From positions 9,900,326 to 9,964,325 of the forward strand of contig NC_039358.1 of NCBI RefSeq assembly GCF_003573695.1: DNA of 64,000 nucleotides, read 5' to 3'. The position numbers were made by a program, and so were the translations under genes. Origin of the DNA: Papaver somniferum. Lineage: Eukaryota > Streptophyta > Magnoliopsida > Ranunculales > Papaveraceae. This document shows, piece by piece, positions 22,000-35,007 of this stretch. The notes below the pieces were generated by a model, which saw only the letters and a list, made by a program, of their open reading frames with translations, searched no databases and was not told the origin of the DNA. Position 1 is the first letter of the stretch, and each line of letters begins with the position of its first letter.

Positions 22000-22129
22000 A
22001 TATCTGGATGCCTGCTTGCTCATCTGAAATCTATAGAATGCTTATTTCTTTGTATTCAGTAACTTTTCTCTAGATTTTACCTTATTTTTATGTTCATTTG
22101 GAAGATGATGTCAGACTTTTGTGCGCTTC

Positions 22130-22570
22130 CGTATTAGGAGACTTTTTTCACTTGGAGATATGAAAGTTTTCGAGGCAGCACTCTGAGTAGCATAGGTACC
22201 ACCAGCAAGAATTGCGGGTCTCCTAGAAGATACAGTGATGGAATATACTTACTGCGATGGTTTTGAAGTATCTTCTTTCACTGTGAAATAGGCAGGTCCC
22301 CTAGATATTGCTTGATGGTGACAAGCCCATTCTCAACTTCAGAGAGCGAGAGCCAGTACTCTTCAATGATCCAGAGAGCACAAGAACATACACGTGGTGC
22401 ACAAATCTTGTAAAACGTGTCCAAGAGCCTAGTTATAGTCGAAACCCTAACAATCTCGCGTACGAAAACAACCACATAGCTGAGGCCACACTGCTGAAAT
22501 CCATCAACAAATGGACCACAGTGTTGCCACTTCAGGGAAGTTTATGGCACAAGAATGAATAGCTTGAACA
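22130..22570 (-). pseudogene. Coatomer subunit beta (beta-COP) relic
   Basis: The minus strand from about 22560 reads (with frame changes) 'VDGFQQCGLSYVVVFVREI', then STITRLLDTFYKICAPRVCS, CALWIIEEYWLSLSEVENGL, TIKQYLGDLP and, further down, TVSSRRPAILAGGTYATQSA. These match consecutive parts of plant beta-COP, a scaffold of the COPI vesicle coat, around its middle (VVVFVREI...RVSIITRLLD...CALWIIGEY...SSRRPAILADGTYATQSA). No introns are evident in this stretch, so a retrocopy or captured cDNA piece is possible, but no poly(A) or target duplication is visible. Frameshifts and a stop rule out function. Confidence 0.75.
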
Positions 22571-22937
22571 AGCATTTAACGGTATTCTCCATTCGTCTCA
22601 AGCTCGGTGCTCTTAGTCTTCACAGCTCAAGAGAGTAATGTTAATTAGCCCTGAAGATTTGAATTCCTGGGTTTATAAGACAATCAAAATACGGAAATGT
22701 TTCAAATAACCAAGAATTCAAAATTTAATATTATTTGGGCATTCTGCCCAAACCCAAACCAATACCTAATAGGATCTGATGACAGCAAATGTAAGATGGA
22801 ATAAATAAGTACGAGAGGAGAAATTTTTAATCAATAGCAATAGGTTCAGCAGTCTCATATCAAAACCACCGTTTCCCGATCGGACGACAGAAATAAGATG
22901 CAGATAGAATTTGCAGTGGTAAACAAACAATCACGAT

Positions 22938-22978
22938 GTTGATATGGCCGAGTTGGTCTAAGGCGCCAGCTTAAGGCG

Positions 22979-23010
<32 letters not shown>

Positions 23011-23018
23011 TGTCAACA
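22938..23018 (+). tRNA. tRNA-Leu, anticodon AAG
   Basis: An 81-nt tRNA. The acceptor stem is GTTGATA / TGTCAAC with discriminator A at 23018. The anticodon stem CCAGC / GCTGG encloses the loop TTAAGGC, giving anticodon AAG. A variable arm (tccgaaagggc) as expected for a class II leucine tRNA follows, then the T arm GTGGG-TTCAAAT-CCCAC. The B box GGTTCAAATCC (22997-23007) is intact. No intron. It reads codon CUU (and CUC by inosine). It looks functional, with a T6 terminator 5 nt downstream. Confidence 0.95.
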
Positions 23019-23023
23019 GGTAC

Positions 23024-23029
23024 TTTTTT
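23024..23029 (+). terminator. RNA polymerase III terminator of tRNA-Leu
   Basis: Run of six T residues shortly after the tRNA 3' end, the usual pol III stop. Confidence 0.85.
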
Positions 23030-23106
23030 GTCCAGCTTCGCTGGATTGCCAAGGCATTTACCCCAAAACTCCGCCATGCACTATCGTCGAATTTAATCTT
23101 CTTACC

Positions 23107-25909
<2,803 letters not shown>

Positions 25910-26455
25910 TTTACTCATATCGATTGGCTTAAAGACTGAATCAACAGACAAGAGTCGAGAGATAAGATGTGGGTAAGGCAAATAACCCTAAAACTTGATG
26001 GGAATTGTCTAACAAGTTTTGCGCTAAGCAGCAGGTGACAAAGTTTTGCAGTTTCTGTCGTTTGATGCCAATCCGTTTGTTTTATTTCTAGGACATAGCA
26101 ATTGCGGCCTTGGAACCCCATCCAGGGTCTCCATAACTACAGCTACTTTAGCGAAGGGCCTACTTGAGTCAGTAGTAGGTGCGAACGGAGCTGGCACCTA
26201 CCCAGTAACAATCGCTGGATAATGAACCCTTCGGAGTGAATGAATAAGCGCTACTAACTAACTGATAAGCTTCCATACCGGAGTTAATCCAAATTGACAC
26301 TTGGAATCATTCAGATGTTTGTTTGGATAAGATATTTCTTTGGAAACACATCCTTTTGCAGAGAAATTGTTGATGAATTATAAAAATTATGGCAAAAAAT
26401 TATAAATACAGTAGAACCACTGCTCTTGCAGGTTTTATACATGATTATTCTAATT
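25910..26455. other. Unassigned sequence between the repeat and the protease relic
   Basis: Contains 'agactgaatcaacagac' (about 25935), shared with 50912. At 26090-26220 a plus frame reads about 'AIAALEPHPGSP' and 'AKGLLESVVGANGAGTYPV', which looks protein-like; I do not recognise it. Confidence 0.35.
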
Positions 26456-26459
26456 AAAA

Positions 26460-26745
26460 TGTTACTGCTGAACCTACTGACAAAGCACACTGTAACCAAA
26501 TCATAATCCCAATGTTTTATCAGTCTTTCATTAAACTCTGCCTTTGTCGTGTCTGCGAAATAGTTCGCTGAGTGGAATCGTATGACATGGTTCTTGAACA
26601 CTTGAAAGCGTCTATTCTTCTCTTCCACGTCTTTTCTGTAACTCATGTGGTAATCCATCCACCTTTCGTATAAACCCATCATATTCTCTTCTGATTTCAG
26701 ATCCTCGTCTTTTATTATAAATCCCTCTAAAAGCAATATATACAA
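26460..26745 (-). pseudogene. Papain-type cysteine protease propeptide (inhibitor I29) fragment
   Basis: Minus frame from 26745: IIKDEDLKSEENMMGLYERW, then YRKDVEEKNRRFQVFKNHV and FADTTKAEFNERL. This is the I29 propeptide of plant C1A proteases ('DLxSEExxxxLYERW', the ERFNIN-type helix 'EKxRRFxVFKxN', then 'FADxTxxEF'). The peptidase domain with the Cys-His pair is not found downstream. A more damaged relative lies at 50990-51185. Likely the remnant of a protease gene. Confidence 0.7.
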
Positions 26746-27039
26746 CGTACTAATAATGTCAGTTAGATCCTTCCTCCCACTAGTCCTGACTATTTAAGCA
26801 TAAAAATCATTTATTACTACCTGGCGTTTCTGATGATGTGACACAGCCCCTCACGATCGTCTTGGTTTGATTGATGATGGATCTATGGATGATACTTGAT
26901 GATGCCGAAACAAAACCCTTCATCTTGCACATTGCAAACATTATTAGGGCTTCGTTCCTATTTAGGCCAACAGCTTTTAAGTTTTTCAAAAAAAAAACAA
27001 AATATAAGTGCGAACTAGTATATATTTAGGGTTGCGAAC

Positions 27040-27168
27040 TATACGTTTTCGTGAGAGGCACGATTTTACCCTATAATAAAAGAAAACCTAGCCTCTCAGT
27101 TCCAACCTTCAGCGTTCCCCTTTCTTTATTCTTCTTCTTCTTCTTCACAAAAGGAAAAGTTTGCGAGA
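27040..27168 (+). promoter_or_regulatory. Possible promoter and leader of the small ORF at 27169
   Basis: 'ctataataaaag' at about 27071-27082 could serve as TATA box; a C/T-rich leader (ttcttcttcttcttcttc) precedes the ATG at 27169. Weak evidence. Confidence 0.35.
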
Positions 27169-27450
27169 ATGGCTAATCCTGGTCCTGGAAATTCTGCTGT
27201 CGATGAAAAGGTGAGCGACCTTGTACTGAATATATTCAGCCCTGGAATCCATAAGATATTCGATGATGTAGATTCGAGAATGGATGAACTATTTCGAACC
27301 TTCTTAATTGGTACCGCCGCGGTAACTGTTGTCACCGTCGTAGGTCAGAGCATCGTGCTTTCTATTATAATTTATAAACCAGAGGTGTTGAAACCTAAAT
27401 TTTGCAAGGAAGGCTTCAAAAAGGTTTTACGAGCATTTAATTTTTTTTAA
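27169..27450 (+). CDS. Small predicted membrane protein, unknown function (93 aa)
   Basis: An open frame starting MANPGPGNSAVDEKVSDLVL. Residues ~46-69 (FLIGTAAVTVVTVVGQSIVL and on) form one strong hydrophobic segment, followed by a basic tail (KPEVLKPKFCKEGFKKVL). The N-terminal part is acidic and may form a helix. The start context agaatgGC, the upstream TATA-like motif and the C/T-rich leader are in favour of a gene; short length and lack of any recognised family are against. It lies between the protease relic and the 390-bp insertion. I do not recognise it. Confidence 0.4.
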   Translation: MANPGPGNSAVDEKVSDLVLNIFSPGIHKIFDDVDSRMDELFRTFLIGTAAVTVVTVVGQSIVLSIIIYKPEVLKPKFCKEGFKKVLRAFNFF

Positions 27451-27580
27451 ACTTTTTGATGTATGATCGAGTACGCTTGTGTTTGCTCTTGATATTAAGC
27501 TGTTCTAATTAGGGTTTTATGACTTGGTTCAGAACATGGATTATTGATTATAGTATTATTGATTATTTTTTACGAGAGTG

Positions 27581-28004
27581 ACTTCATTGAGTGCACAGAG
27601 GATAACGACGGTGGCCGGTCAGTTAGTCCCAAAAAAGAAAACGACTGGTCGGACAGCGGATGCTGGCCGGGTCAGAACATCGGCTTGATGGATTTAGCTT
27701 GGATGGCTGTTTCGGATCGGACAACATCGGTCGGGCGGGATGTACATGGTGGGGATGCATTGGGAAGCGGATTAGTGCGGAGATCTGAAGCGAGATGGAA
27801 AGCAGAAATGCCGGTATAGTTGGTTAAACGAAGAGTGTTCCCCTTGGCAACAAGGGCGCTGAGGCGGTCTGGCCACGCCGGCGGGACATCCAATGTCTAC
27901 AGCACTCACGGTCTAAACGGTGCGGATTAGCTCTCCCCCAAAACCACCCAACCCGATGCGCACTAAAGAGAACAAAGGGTAATCTTCACTTCATTGAGTG
28001 CACA
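27581..28004. mobile_element. 390-bp GC-rich insertion of unknown origin with a 17-bp target-site duplication
   Basis: 'acttcattgagtgcaca' occurs at 27581-27597 and again at 27988-28004. The related locus at 51558-51600 carries this site once, without the insert. The insert (27598-27987) is much more GC-rich than its surroundings, has no terminal inverted repeats, no poly(A) and no tRNA-like boxes that I can see. A frame at 27544-27819 crosses the boundary and is not credible. Origin (mitochondrial DNA, retroposed RNA, other) is open. Confidence 0.75.
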
Positions 28005-29342
28005 AACAGCGCTTGACATAGCGTTTCCACACCGTCAGATCGCCAGGTATAAACCCCAGGCTCCAAATTTAGTTTTGTTAGAGGGAGAGCAAAAGTGGAT
28101 TTGAGGCTGCGAATCGGTAACTGACTCGGCGAAATTTTCTTCCAAAACCTAGAATTCTAAGCTCTTTCTTCATTAATTCAGGTGATTTTTCTTTGATTTT
28201 TCCTTCACTTTCAATGATTACTGGTGATTAGGTGGTGTGGATCGATGAATAATTGTCCTAAATCCACTTTATTCAATGGTAAAATAAATTTAGATAGTCC
28301 AACGTTAGTAATAATGGAGTTTCAAACAAAGTTCCATCGATTGATTTACCTGATGATCTATTTGAAGAGGTTTCAAATCCATGGAATTTTCCATTAATTG
28401 GTAGATTGAATTTACAAAAAATTAAGTTTGTGGATGCTGCTATTATTTTGAGAAATCAATGGAAATTGATAGGAAATTGTAAACTTATTCCTTTAGGAAA
28501 AGGTTATTTCATTATCAAATTGGATAATGAAGTTGATCGTAAAATGATCAAATTTGGGTTATGGGAAGTAACTGATCAAGTTCTCAAAGTCTAATTTTCG
28601 TCCTGAATATCAAAGAACTTCAAAAGCTTTGATTTGGGTTCGATTTCCAGGTTTGGGGTTAGAGTTCTGGAAGGAGAATATATTGTTTAAGATATGTCAA
28701 GAGATTAGTAATCCAGTTAAAATTGATACATCAACAGCAAAATGTGAAGTGGGCTACTATGCCAATGTACTGGTAGAAGTAGATTTTGATCATTCCATTC
28801 CTAATAAAATCTGGATAAACATCAAGTATGGAGGTTTCTTTCAAGACATCTTAATTCCAGATTGTCGAAAATTTTGTCATTCTTGCAGAATTATTAGTCA
28901 TTTGATCTCTGAATGTTGAGTGGAGAAAAACAAGAGTCAATCAATGGGTAAACCTACTCAGCAAACAATGTAAAACAAACTTTTTCTCTTTCTATTCATA
29001 GTCCTTTTGATATATGTGATAGATCTGAAGTGGAGAAGCAGGTCAATAATAATGAGGGGTACAAACATCTATTTCAAGTTTTATTAACCCTATGGAAGTA
29101 GATTCAATTGTGAGCAACATTACTCCTCCAATTCAACAAAGAGTTAAAACTCCTGAGCCATTATCTACAGTAGGTGGAAGATTTAATACGTTGTCTCCAA
29201 ATGAAAAACATGATGAAGACGAAGATAGTATTGAGGAAGAGATTATGGATGAATTAGAGCCACAAAAACTTATTCAAATAGTAGATTCTACTGATTTAGA
29301 AAACAATGTTGTTAAATTTGTTGACTCTGGTTCAGGAAAGGT

Positions 29343-29907
29343 AACTTCAGATAGGGGTGTCAATGGGTCCGGGTCCTCCCGGGTATCACTAGACCCGGAT
29401 CCTACTTATAAAGGTCGGGTCCGGTTCTTAACGGTTCCGGGTCCGGTTCCTAAATTTGTGGACCCAGAACCGGACCCGGTTAAATACCCGGGTACCCGTC
29501 GGTTCCGGGTATCCATTGGGTATTAAGAAAACTATTAAAAAAAACTCAAAAACTTAATATATTTCTTTTTTTTTTGGCTTGAATTTAAATATTTTTTTAT
29601 AAAAAAACATTATTATTTCTCATTAATGTACTAAATAAAGATTAAATGTAAGAGAAAAATTAAAAATGAGCAAAAAATCAAAGCAAAAACTAGCAAAATA
29701 CTTGTAATTTTTCTAAAAACATGAATAAAAGAATGAATAACTGGGTACCCGATACCCGTTTGGACCCGTTTAGATTTGGGTCCAATCAGATAATTACCCG
29801 CCGGGTCCTAAGTTGTTAATGGGTCCAACTTTAGGACGCGGAACCAGACCCAAATATACCAGGTCCGGTTCCGGGTAATGGGTACCCATTGCCAGCCCTA
29901 ACTTCAG
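29343..29907. mobile_element. hAT-like non-autonomous transposon (549 bp) with 8-bp target duplication
   Basis: Target site 'aacttcag' at 29343-29350 and 29900-29907. Element 29351-29899 starts (at)AGGGGTGTCAATGGGT and ends ACCCATTGCCAGCCCT, imperfect terminal inverted repeats. Ends are rich in ccggGTCC/GGGTACCC units that can pair across the element; the centre is AT-rich without ORF. An 8-bp duplication and a (T/C)AGGG-type end are hAT hallmarks. Inserted in LINE ORF1. Confidence 0.88.
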
Positions 29908-29931
29908 AGCCAGTTGCTTTAATTTCTTGGT

Positions 29932-30867
29932 CTTCAATAGGGCTCCGGATCGTCTGTGACCTCTTTGAGTGTCTCTTCCTGTCCCACCACTAAAACATTG
30001 CCATGTGTCTTAGAGAATTTATCCTAAATATAATTATATATTACAGTTGGAAATTCGAGACAATTAAGGAAAAAAAAATAAACAATTAATATTTTCCATA
30101 TTGCTAATGTCTTTTTCTACGAACCAAATGACAAAGCATAGGAATCGTTCCATTCCTATTCTTTTTTCAAATCTTTGTGACACGGATGTTTAAATGAATT
30201 AATGAAGCCTAAATAGTTAAATTTTGCTATATATATATATATTGCAAGGACGAAGAAAACAAATTCACTTTTGCACTTAGTAGCTGTTGGTCTCTTGTTC
30301 TTTCATACTTATTAGTCGTCATTCTTAGAATTGCTTGTAGAACTTAAAAGATCTTCCATACCCATTTCAGCTGAAAGGACAAGTTTTTTTTTTTTTTTTT
30401 GGTTGTGTAGTACATCATTAAATACAATGGTTGCACTGGTCAATCCTTTAGAACATGTTCATAGGAACCAGCCTAATACAGCTTATTAATCCTGCCATTA
30501 TAAATATTAATGGAATCATCTCCAGTTTTGTGATTCACCAAATTTTTTAACAGTTAAACAATTCTATTAACCAATGGTTGCACTGGTTAATTCTTCCGTC
30601 TTAACGTGTTTTTTTTGTGTGATACATGAGTATCGAAGTGTAGAACGAAATGTTTTATCTTGTTTGTAAATAGGTTCGGGTGGAGATACCAACCGAAATG
30701 GTAAGTCTTAAATGGTTTTAAATTGTTTTCCTTTATTTTCTCAATCTCCAACTGTACACAGATTTTTTTATTTAAGTTAGATTATCATTGATACTTGGCT
30801 ATGTTTTAGTGGTGGGATAGGAAGGGACACCCAAAGAGGTCACAGAGGATCCGGAGCCCTTCAATAG
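29932..30867. mobile_element. Mutator-like (MULE) non-autonomous element (918 bp) with 9-bp target duplication
   Basis: Target site 'cttcaatag' at 29932-29940 and 30859-30867. Element 29941-30858 has ~65-70-bp terminal inverted repeats starting GGCTCCGGATC; left 'ccaccactaaaacattgcc' matches the right end reverse-complemented with one or two changes. Long TIRs plus a 9-bp duplication define Mutator-type elements. No transposase; AT-rich core with an A/T run near 30385. It lies only 25 bp from the hAT-like element. Confidence 0.9.
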
Positions 30868-31126
30868 CTTCTAATTCAACTGGAAAAAGTAATTCAACTG
30901 CAACTGCTACTCCTGAAAAGCATATTCCTAGTATAACAGTAACTTCCAAGTTAGCTGGAAAAAGTAAGACAAAGGAAACTACTACACCTGAAAAGTACAT
31001 TCCTGGTATAAAAAATATAGCTGCTCTACTTGACAAGCATATCACTGGAAATACTCAAAAGGCAACAAAGTACAATTTTAGCAAAAATGTTGGTAAAGGA
31101 GGTCCAAAAAACCTCCAACCTCCAAT

Positions 31127-33985
31127 ATGAAGATTCTTTTTTGGAACATAAGGGGCCTTAGAAGAATTAGGGCCCAACAGAAGCTGAAAACTTTAGTTAA
31201 TCAATTTTGTCCTACTTAGGTTTGGATTGCAAAACCACATATACAGTGTACTCCTTTTTGCAATAAATTGAACTTGCCTGGAATGCAATACATGGCAATT
31301 CATAATACTTCTTCTAATCACAAAGGTAACATTTGGTTATTCTGGAGCAATTCCATTTCTACTCCTTCAGTGGTATACATTACAAGTCAGATGATAACAA
31401 TAGCAGTAGGAGATGTTCTGGTCTCAGGTGTTCATGCTAGTGTTAACATGGTTAGGGCTGCACATGGGCGGGTATGGGCGGGTATAAGCTAAAACCAACC
31501 TCGCACCCACAGACTGCGGGTTTTTTTTTTCATAACCAACCCCGCACCCATAAACAGCGGGCGGGTTTTGTTACCCGCCCGCTACGGGTTGGGCGGGTAT
31601 GGGTTTAAACGGGTTTAAACCCGCTTTATATTCAAGTATTTAGAGTAACTTCTATTCTCCTTGATTAAGTGAGAAAAAAAAACCAAAACCCCAAAATATT
31701 CATATCTAGGAAGTTCACAGATGAAGATTAAGTGTTGAATCTGTTGATTTTTCGATTGTTGTCGATTTCTGGTGAAGATTTCTGGTAATTGTCGTTCGTA
31801 GGTGAAGAAGAAGAACTGAGGAGGAAGAAGAGAAGAGGCCGAACAGAGAGAAGAGTGTAGAAAGTGAATGAGGGTTATCAGTTATCCTATGTACTAGTAT
31901 TAGGGTTTCATAATGGACGAATAGGATTAGTTTTATCTAATGATATATAATCTGCGGGTTTTTTGGACGGGTATGGGCGGGTATTAGCTTAAACCAACCT
32001 CGCACCCACAGACAGCGGGTTTTTTTTTTCATAACCAACCCCGCACCCACAACGGGCGGGTATGGATTAAAAACCCACGGATTTAGCGGGTACGGGTGGG
32101 TTTGGGTATCGTGGGCGGGTCTTGTGCAACCCTAAACATGGTGCAAAGAAGATTTCTTTGGTCTGATCATGCAAATGATAAGTGATCTTAAAAAACCTTG
32201 GATTGTGTTGGGGGACTTCAATGCAGTGCTTTCAATTTAAGAAAAAGTGGGTGGTAGAACTCCTTCTAAAAGATCAATGCTAGATTTTAATGAATGTGTG
32301 GATCAATGTCAGTTAATTCAAGCTCCCAAAAATGGTCTGGACTATTCTTGGTCAAACGACCAACAAGGAGATAAAAGAATATTATTCCATCTAGATAGAG
32401 ATTTTCTTTAATATGGAATGGTTGCAAAATTATCAGGATTGGGGATATAAAGTTGGTCTCAGAGTGGTATCAGATCACTCTCCTTTACTTGGAGGTTGTG
32501 TCAATATACCTAAACCAAAGAATGCTCCTATAAGATTTTAAAAAATGTGGCTTGAACATCCAGGGTTTTTGAAGTTGGTAGAAGACAGTTGGACAACACA
32601 TTTGTCAGGTGATTCTGCTTTTGTGTTTATGCAAAAACTTAAAAGACTTAAGCAAATTTTAAAAGAATGGAAATGGAGTGTGTTTGGAAATGTACAAACA
32701 AAAATCAAATAAGCTGAGGAGAATGTCAGAGCCAAAACGATTATATCAAATAGGGATCCTCATAATACTGATGCCTTAAGTGATTTAGTACAGGCTCAAA
32801 ATGAGTATAATTCAAGGGAAACTCAATATAGTACTACGATGAGGCAGAAATCAAGAATCAAATGGGTGAAGGAAGGATCAAAAAATACTCAGTTATTTCA
32901 TATTAATATCAAAGTGAGACACTCCAAAAATCTAATTACTGAACTGGAAGATGAAAATGAAAATCTTGTATCTGATCAAGAACAAATTGCAGATCTTTTG
33001 GTTAAGTTCTTTGAAAGAAAATTTCAGTATCAAGAAGCTACAATTGATGAGTCATTACTTGCTATAATTCCAAAAATTATCACTGATGTTGATCAGTAGA
33101 TGCTTGAAGCTTTACCAACTACAGAAGAAATCCATCAAGTAATCTTTGATATTGATGCAGAAAGTGCTCCAGGTCCTGAAGGATTCTCAGGTATGTTTTA
33201 CATAAAATGTTGGAACATTATTCAACAAGACTTTGTTGAAGCAGTTAAATTCTGTTGGAGAAGAAAATTTATTCCTAAAGGTCTTAATTTCAATTTTTTT
33301 GGTTCTTCTACCAAAGGTTCAAAGAGATAAAAGCCTAATCAATTTAGACCTATAGGGTTAACTAATGTGAGCTTTAAAGTATTTACTAAAATCATTACAG
33401 CTAGGATGGGAATTTTGATCTCAAAACTTATATCTCCTCAGCAGGTAGCCTATATTAAAGGCAGAAGTATTCATGAACAAATATATATGGCTTCAAAACT
33501 TGTGAATGAAATGAAAACAAAAAGAAGAGGAGGCAATGTTGGCTTAAAATTAGACATATCTCAAGCCTATGATTCAGTTAACTGGTCCTTCTTGTTTAAA
33601 ATACTTCAGCAATTTGGTTTTTTATCTACTTGGTGTTAGTGTTGCAAATCTTATTTGAATCTGCAAGAATTTCTGTAATGGTAAATGGTGGACCAAGAGG
33701 TTTCTTTTCTATGGGCAGAGGTTTGAAGCAGGGAGATCCATTGTCTCCAATTTTTTTCATTCTAATGGAGGAGGTGCTAAGTAGAGGAATAACCCAGTTG
33801 GTTCAATCAGGAAAAATGCAACCAATGGTAAATAAAAAAGGTATTCATCCCACTCACTTAATGTTTGCTGATGATGTATTCATTTTCACTAATGGTTCCA
33901 CAAGAAGTTTAGATAGGCTGCTTAAGCTTATCAAGAAATATCAAGACTGCTCTGACAAATCATTAACAGAACCAAAAGTAAGTGC
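31127..33985 (+). pseudogene. LINE ORF2: endonuclease and reverse transcriptase, interrupted
   Basis: ATG at 31127 overlaps the ORF1 stop (ATGA). Starts MKILFWNIRGLRRI, the typical AP-endonuclease opening; then after the hAT-like insert DFNAVLSI and 'GLDYSWSNDQQGDKR'. RT part: SAPGPEGFSGMFYIKCW (33160), FRPIGLTNVSFKVFTKIIT (33345), LKLDISQAYDSVNWSFL (33545), GLKQGDPLSPIFFILMEEVL (33722) and the catalytic HLMFADDVFIF (about 33860). A short frame change occurs near 33635 and stops at 31219, 32239, 33097 and 33328. The zinc-finger/RNase H end is missing. Confidence 0.8.
31445..32142. mobile_element. hAT-like non-autonomous transposon (682 bp) with 8-bp target duplication
   Basis: Target site 'aacatggt' at 31445-31452 and 32135-32142. 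Element 31453-32134 has terminal repeats TAGGGCTGCACA / TAGGGTTGCACA. Both halves contain blocks of GGGCGGGTATGGGC and 'aaccaacctcgcacccacag' in subterminal positions. No ORF of note. Inserted in the endonuclease region of LINE ORF2. Confidence 0.88.
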
Positions 33986-35007
33986 TTTTTTGAAGGTTGT
34001 TCACCTATCCATTTACTCGTCTTTTCATTGTTTCTATGAGCAGATTTCATTTATAAACCTGTCTTTCCTGCCCTGTTGTTGGCTCTTGGTGTTGTTGTAA
34101 AGCGTTTGCATATTTCTCCTGAGACGTTTGTCCTATTTCCCCAATTAACCTGTATGGCGTATCCTGTTGGTCAATCTTTTCGGCATCAACATATTTATTC
34201 TCATGCTTATCACTTTATACACTCAGTGGTTGTTTTTGCTACACGGTATCCTCGATTTTTCGGCATGAACACACGTATCATATGGTTCCAGCTTATAAAT
34301 TACTACTACTGGAGATGGTTATTCATTCTTCATCTTCTCCTTTATTCTCATCTTTTACATTCTCTTCTGGTTTCCTTCTCAATGGCTTCTGATATTCCTG
34401 AGGATTTTAATGAAATATTGAGCAGAATGACTGATACTTCCCTGGCAAGTTCTGAAGATATTCGTAATACAGTCTTTCTTTCACATGTCGATTTATCTCG
34501 TGGAACTGAAAGGTGGAAATGGTCTGTAATTGGCAAAGTTTTTCGGGAGCAACCAATGTCAATTATGCTTGCTGTTAAGCATGCTCGTTATATTTGGTCT
34601 CAATATAAGGACTTCCAATTTCGTACTCCAGCTCCAAATATCTTTCAAGTGCGATTCCAGTCTAAAGATGAGTTACTAGAAATCCTCAAGAATGTTCCTT
34701 GGTCTCTTGGTGGTTATCTGTTTCGTATACATCGATGGACTCCGTCGGTGGATTATAGAAATTTAAACTTCGGTATACAATGTTTCTGGCTTGACTTCAA
34801 AATATTTGGTACCAGAATTTTTCGATGGGGATGTTATTTATGTTATGGGTGGTCTGATCGGTCAGGTTCAAGCTATTGTCCCAGAGGATGCTAACCCAAT
34901 TGATTCAAATGTGGTGAGTGTCCGTGTTAATATCGACCTTAAACATCCTCTAATTCAAGAATTGTGCAAACTTGAACTAGGTTATCTAATAGTGGGACAG
35001 AGGGAGT
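33986..35007 (+). pseudogene. Second LINE: leader and ORF1 (DUF4283) fragment
   Basis: Leader to 34383, then ORF1 from 34383: MASDIPEDFNEILSRMTDTS, HVDLSRGTERWKWSVIGKVF, VRFQSKDELLEILKNVPWSL, GGYLFRIHRW. A frame change near 34790 leads into KYLVPEFFDGDVIYVMGGLI and IDLKHPLIQELCKLELGYLI, the segment that normally precedes the zinc knuckle. The reading breaks at about 35007, where sequence related to the upstream region of heme oxygenase 1 begins. Confidence 0.7.

Larger units (their letters stand above)
28290..31130 (+). pseudogene. LINE ORF1: DUF4283 and zinc-knuckle nucleic-acid-binding protein, interrupted
   Basis: Reads from about 28320: SIDLPDDLFEEVSNPWNFPL, IGRLNLQKIKFVDAAI, a stop at 28591, then WVRFPGLGLEFWKENIL, CEVGYYANVLVEVDF and the knuckle CRKFCHSCRIISHLISEC. 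This is the ORF1 layout of plant L1 elements (RNA chaperone-like). A C-terminal tail continues at 29092 (MEVDSIVSNITPPIQQRVKT), is split by the hAT-like and MULE inserts, and resumes at 30868 to end ...KNLQPPI at 31130. The protein would bind LINE RNA. Several stops. Confidence 0.75.
28100..33985 (+). mobile_element. LINE (L1-type) with two ORFs, 3'-truncated, host to three nested DNA transposons
   Basis: ORF1 (DUF4283 / zinc-knuckle type) at 28290-31130 and ORF2 (endonuclease + RT) at 31127-33985, overlapping by ATGA. Removing the inserts at 29351-29899, 29941-30858 and 31453-32134 restores continuous ORF1 and ORF2 readings with one copy of each target site. The RT reading stops shortly after the catalytic domain at about 33985, where the leader of another LINE begins. 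Several stops show that the element is dead. Confidence 0.8.
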
